Origin: Undivivens sp041654215
Lineage (GTDB): Bacteria > Omnitrophota > Gorgyraeia > Gygaellales > Profunditerraquicolaceae
Direction: 5' to 3'
Assembly (NCBI GenBank): GCA_041654215.1
Contig: JBAZDY010000068.1
Coordinates: 1-8,606 of the forward strand
Length of the DNA stretch: 8,606 nucleotides
Part shown: piece by piece, positions 5,394 to 8,606 of the stretch
How the letters are laid out: each line of letters starts with the position of its first letter
Position numbering within the stretch: the stretch's first letter is position 1
Notes under the pieces: model-generated
The model's database searches: none
What the model saw: only the letters and a program-made list of their open reading frames with translations
Told to the model about the DNA's origin: nothing
Made by a program: the position numbers and the translations under genes

Positions 5394-7580
5394 ATGACCA
5401 AAAAGAAAGATACGAAAAAAGAGAAAAAGGAAGAGTCCAGGGATTTGAAGAAAAGCGCCGCGGTTCACAAAAAGGCCGCCGTAAAGACGCCCGCAGTCAA
5501 ACCCGCGAAACGCAGCATAAAGAAAAAAGAGGCGCCGCAAGCCGGGGATATCGCGCTCAAGGCTCCTGCCGCCGTTAAACCGGCGCGTAAGCTGGTAACC
5601 GCCGCGCGTAAGAAGGCCGCTCCCGCCGCGCCGGCAAAGCCCGGAGCAACCAAACCGCAAACGGCAGAGGCGGTTCCTCAGCATAAAGTCGTCCCGGAGC
5701 ATAAAGTTGCGGCGGTAACAGCGCAGGTCCGGCAGCCGGCGGTCAAAGACCAGGTGCCGGCAGAACAGAAGAAGACCCCGGCTCCCGCACCGAAACCTGC
5801 CGCGCAGGCGCAGGAAGAATCAAAAGAAAGAGAACTGCTCCTGGAGATACCCATCGCCGTGAAGGATCTTGCGGTAAAGATGCAGGAAAAACCTTCCGTT
5901 CTTCTTAAAAGTCTTATGGATATTAGGATTATGGCGACCATAAACCAGTTGCTCGATGAACCGACGGTTTGTCAGCTCTGCACGAAATACGGATTTAAGT
6001 TCGTGCCGGCCCCGGGCGTAGAGGAAACCGCTCTGGGTATGCACAGCGCGCCGGACAGGAAAGAATTGCTGAAGCCGCGCGCTCCCATAGTTACGTTCAT
6101 GGGGCACGTCGACCACGGTAAAACGTCGCTGCTGGACGCCATCAGGAAGACGAAGGTGGCTGATTCGGAGCATGGAGGCATTACCCAGCATATGAGCGCC
6201 TACCGCGTGGTGCTGAATAACGGCGAGATAACTTTTATAGATACTCCCGGTCACGAGGCATTTACCGCGATGCGCGCCCGCGGGGCCGGCGTTACCGACA
6301 TAGTGGTGCTTGTCGTCGCCGCCGACGACGGCGTTATGCCGCAGACCGTGGAGGCGATAGACCATAGCCGCGCGGCCGGGGTCTCCATTATCACGGCCCT
6401 GAACAAGGTGGACAAGGCCCAAGCCAACCTTGACAGAGTAAAGAAACAATTGGCCGATATGAATCTGGCCTCGGAGGACTGGGGAGGCAAGACCATTACT
6501 GTTCCGGTCTCCGCGAAGACCGGTCAAGGCATAGATGATCTGCTGGAGATGATACTTCTGGAAGCGCAGATGCTCGAATTGAAAGCCAATCCCGGCAAGC
6601 CTGGGAAAGGCATAGTGCTGGAAGCGGAGCTTAGCAGGCACCGCGGAACAGTCTGCACCCTGCTGGTTCGGGAAGGGACCCTGAATGCCAACGATACCAT
6701 TATCGTCGGCAGGCAATACGGCAAGGTGAAGGCGATGTTCGACGACCACGGCCGCAACGTCCAGTCGGCGCCTCCTTCGTTCCCGGTGGAGATACTCGGG
6801 TTGTCCGGTGTGCCGCAGGCCGGCGAGCAGTTTTTCGTCGTGCCGGACGAAAAGGCCGCCAGGGACATCGCTCTGAAGAGACAGGAAGAGGAGCGCCTGC
6901 GCCAGGTCAAGGTACCCAAGCGTATCAGTCTGGAGGACCTGCACGCCAAGATAAAAGAAGGCATCGTCAAAGAGCTCAAGTTGATCATCAAAGGCGACAC
7001 CCAGGGTTCGCTGGAAGCGATCAAGGACATCATAGTAAAGATGGCGGTGGACGAGATCAAGATGGAGATAATGCACGCCGGTGTGGGAAACATAAATTCT
7101 TCCGACGTGGTTCTGGCGGCGGCCTCCGACGCCCTGGTTATGGGGTTCAATGTCACCGCGGACGACATGGCAAAGGATATGGCCGTCAGAGAAGGCGTAG
7201 ACCTAAGAATATACAACATAATTTACGAGCTCGGTAATGAGATAAAGGCCGCCCTGGAGGGAATGCTGGAACCGAAACTGAAGAAAATATTCCAGGGCAG
7301 GGTGGATGTGCGTAAGGTATTCCGGCTCTCCAAAGGAGGGACGATCGCCGGCTGCATGGTGGTCAAGGGGCGCATACAGAGGAACGCCGCGGCTTCGCTC
7401 CTGCGCAACGGAGAACAGGTTTACGAAGGGAAGATCTCCTCGGTGAAGCGTTTCAAGGACGACGTCAAGGAAGTTAACGAAGGATTCGAATGCGGTATCT
7501 CGCTGGGCGAGTTCGACGCTTTCCAGGAGGGCGACGTCATAGAAACGTACAACATCGAAAGGATCGCCAGAAAACTTTAG
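5394..7580 (+). CDS. infB: Translation initiation factor IF2
   Basis: A 728-residue GTPase that places initiator fMet-tRNA on the 30S subunit and promotes subunit joining. Residues 1 to about 145 form a low-complexity, probably disordered tail rich in Lys, Ala and Pro. An IF2-N type helical module follows at about 150-205 (KDLAVKMQEKPSVLLKSLM). The G domain has all GTPase motifs: G1 GHVDHGKT (237-244), G2 GGITQH (261-266), G3 DTPGH (283-287), G4 NKVD (337-340) and G5 SAK (373-375). Domain II begins near 405 (GIVLEAELSRHRGTV). Domain III lies around 510-620, with KGDTQGSLEAI, and the fMet-tRNA-binding C-terminal domain covers about 625-728. The ribosome binding site is weak: GAGAGA at 5378-5383, 10 bases before the ATG. 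Unlike in many genomes, rbfA does not follow. A second, shorter IF2 form from an internal start is possible but not evident. Confidence 0.97.
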   Translation: MTKKKDTKKEKKEESRDLKKSAAVHKKAAVKTPAVKPAKRSIKKKEAPQAGDIALKAPAAVKPARKLVTAARKKAAPAAPAKPGATKPQTAEAVPQHKVVPEHKVAAVTAQVRQPAVKDQVPAEQKKTPAPAPKPAAQAQEESKERELLLEIPIAVKDLAVKMQEKPSVLLKSLMDIRIMATINQLLDEPTVCQLCTKYGFKFVPAPGVEETALGMHSAPDRKELLKPRAPIVTFMGHVDHGKTSLLDAIRKTKVADSEHGGITQHMSAYRVVLNNGEITFIDTPGHEAFTAMRARGAGVTDIVVLVVAADDGVMPQTVEAIDHSRAAGVSIITALNKVDKAQANLDRVKKQLADMNLASEDWGGKTITVPVSAKTGQGIDDLLEMILLEAQMLELKANPGKPGKGIVLEAELSRHRGTVCTLLVREGTLNANDTIIVGRQYGKVKAMFDDHGRNVQSAPPSFPVEILGLSGVPQAGEQFFVVPDEKAARDIALKRQEEERLRQVKVPKRISLEDLHAKIKEGIVKELKLIIKGDTQGSLEAIKDIIVKMAVDEIKMEIMHAGVGNINSSDVVLAAASDALVMGFNVTADDMAKDMAVREGVDLRIYNIIYELGNEIKAALEGMLEPKLKKIFQGRVDVRKVFRLSKGGTIAGCMVVKGRIQRNAAASLLRNGEQVYEGKISSVKRFKDDVKEVNEGFECGISLGEFDAFQEGDVIETYNIERIARKL

Positions 7581-7608
7581 CGCTTCTTTAAAAGGCGGCA
7601 CCTGTTCT

Positions 7609-8589
7609 ATGAAGCAGACCATATTGAGCGGCATACGCCCTACCGGAAAACTCCACCTGGGGCACCTTGTCGGCGCGCTCGCCAACTGGGTTAAGCTCCA
7701 GGAAGAGTACAGATGTTTTTTTATGGCAGCCGACTGGCACGCCCTGATGGGGGAGTATGAAGACCCGTCTCTCATGCCGGGGAACATAATCGATAACGTC
7801 GCAGACTGGCTCAGCGCAGGCATCGATCCTTCCAAATGCAGTGTTTTTATTCAGTCCAGGGTCGGACAGCACCTCGACCTGAACATGATTCTCTCCTGTT
7901 TAGTTCCCCTCGGCTGGCTTGAGCGGTGCCCCACTTACAAAGAGCAGTTGCGGGAAGTGACCACCCGCGACCTCAACACTTACGGTTTTCTCGGTTATCC
8001 GGTTCTGCAGGCCGCCGACATACTTCTTTACAAGGCGGATAAAGTGCCGGTCGGGGAGGACCAGCTTCCTCATCTGGAGCTTACCAGGGAGATTGCCCGC
8101 AGGTTCAACAGTCTTTACGGACTCGCGGTATTCCCCGAGCCCGGCGCGCTTCTGACCGACAGTCCGCGCCTGCCCGGCTTGGACGGCAGAAAGATGAGCA
8201 AGAGTTACGGCAACGCCGTTTATCTTTCCGACGACGACGCTGCCGTTTTCGCCAAAGTCTCTTCGATGATTACCGATCCGGCGCGCGCGCGCAAATCGGA
8301 TAAAGGCCACCCGGAAGTGTGCAACGTTTTTTCTTATTACTCTGTCTTCTGGCCTGAGAAGGCGCGGGAGACCGCGGACTCCTGCCGGAATGCATCCATA
8401 GGGTGCACGGAATGCAAAAAGATGCTCGCCGTGAAACTCGGCGGGATACTCTCTCCTCTGAGGGAGAAACGGGCGGAACTGTTGAATAAATCCGGGTACA
8501 TAGAGGACGTGCTCAGGGAAGGCGCCGCCAAGGCCTCGGCCGTCGCCGCGGCCACGCTCGAAGAAGCCAGGAGGGCGATGAAGATATGA
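7609..8589 (+). CDS. trpS: Tryptophanyl-tRNA synthetase, putative Fe-S type
   Basis: A 326-residue class I synthetase that charges tRNA-Trp in the cytoplasm. The Rossmann fold shows the HIGH-type motif in RPTGKLHLGH (10-19) and the KMSKS loop at 195-199 (LDGRKMSKSYGN). Between them lie DLNTYGFLGYPVLQAADIL (121-139) and VPVGEDQ..H.ELTR (147-160), diagnostic of bacterial TrpRS. The C-terminal part carries Cys238, Cys259, Cys266 and Cys269, spaced C-x20-C-x6-C-x2-C in the context PEVC...ASIGCTECKK. This closely matches the [4Fe-4S] cysteine motif of Thermotoga maritima TrpRS (C-x22-C-x6-C-x2-C, as I recall it). AAGGCGG at 7592-7598 lies 10 bases before the ATG, which is 28 bases after infB. The stop overlaps the next start (ATGA), so the following gene is probably coupled to it. 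The gene is complete and of normal length. Confidence 0.96.
   Translation: MKQTILSGIRPTGKLHLGHLVGALANWVKLQEEYRCFFMAADWHALMGEYEDPSLMPGNIIDNVADWLSAGIDPSKCSVFIQSRVGQHLDLNMILSCLVPLGWLERCPTYKEQLREVTTRDLNTYGFLGYPVLQAADILLYKADKVPVGEDQLPHLELTREIARRFNSLYGLAVFPEPGALLTDSPRLPGLDGRKMSKSYGNAVYLSDDDAAVFAKVSSMITDPARARKSDKGHPEVCNVFSYYSVFWPEKARETADSCRNASIGCTECKKMLAVKLGGILSPLREKRAELLNKSGYIEDVLREGAAKASAVAAATLEEARRAMKI
8281..8292 (+). repeat. Alternating (GC)6 tract in trpS
   Basis: Twelve bases of strictly alternating GC inside trpS, encoding the end of DPARARKS (residues 223-230), just after the KMSKS domain. The codons are GCG CGC GCG CGC. Such tracts can adopt Z-DNA and are prone to slippage, but the reading frame is intact and the protein sequence is normal for the family. 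Confidence 0.85.
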
Positions 8590-8606
8590 GCTATAAAGTC
8601 AGGCTG
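8586..8606 (+). CDS. scpA: Start of a probable segregation and condensation protein A
   Basis: Only seven codons lie in the window: ATG followed by SYKVRL. The start overlaps the trpS stop as ATGA, and the frame is open to the window end. Many ScpA proteins begin with a short strand of this kind (M.YKV.L) just before the FEGPLDLLL motif, and scpA-scpB often follow trpS. ScpA is the kleisin subunit that joins ScpB and SMC in chromosome segregation. Seven residues cannot prove this; the assignment rests mainly on position and the resemblance of the first residues. No other product is suggested. Confidence 0.55.

Noticed and set aside
5820..7076. 418-codon open frame on the minus strand inside infB
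   Set aside because: infB is a clear, complete gene across this region. The antisense translation is His/Leu/Arg-rich without recognisable motifs, as expected from the reverse complement of a GC-rich coding frame.

Overview
The window is a dense block of housekeeping genes, all on the + strand, from a bacterium. From start to end it holds: the 3' end of dxr, rseP, ispG, proS, rimP, nusA, infB, trpS, and the first seven codons of a gene that is probably scpA. Gaps between genes are very short: 3, 26, 28, 16, 6, 34 and 28 bp, then a 4-bp ATGA overlap between trpS and the last gene. There is no stretch over 300 bases without a gene. I saw no convincing promoter, rho-independent terminator, RNA gene, mobile element or CRISPR array. 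The simplest reading is one long transcript that enters and leaves the window.

The first part (1-2357) carries two enzymes of the methylerythritol phosphate (MEP) isoprenoid pathway, Dxr and IspG. They flank an intramembrane site-2 protease (RseP), an arrangement found in many bacteria. The second part (2386-7580) is about gene expression: prolyl-tRNA synthetase, the 30S maturation factor RimP, the transcription factor NusA and initiation factor IF2. This is the classic rimP-nusA-infB cluster, without the ylxR gene that often sits between nusA and infB, and without rbfA and truB after infB. The third part (7609-8606) is tryptophanyl-tRNA synthetase followed by the probable scpA start, a pair also seen together elsewhere.

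The organism cannot be named from this window. The MEP pathway, bacterial IF2, NusA and RimP make it a bacterium, and the DNA is moderately GC-rich by eye. The compact layout, the dxr-rseP-ispG-proS-rimP-nusA-infB order and the sequence character suggest a deep-branching, mostly uncultured Gram-negative lineage such as Omnitrophota or Elusimicrobiota; this is a low-confidence guess. Two of the enzymes (IspG, TrpRS) carry Cys patterns for [4Fe-4S] clusters, which would fit anoxic life.

I found no undescribed multi-gene system. The points of interest are inside ordinary genes: (1) a TrpRS with a Thermotoga-type Fe-S cysteine motif; (2) a ProRS in which the usual editing insertion is missing and a short four-cysteine zinc-ribbon-like segment stands in its place; (3) an IspG with TATG where TEAG is normally found; (4) a perfect 15-bp tandem duplication at the start of ispG that matches a natural motif; and (5) C-terminal helix-hairpin-helix and N-terminal low-complexity extensions on NusA and IF2.
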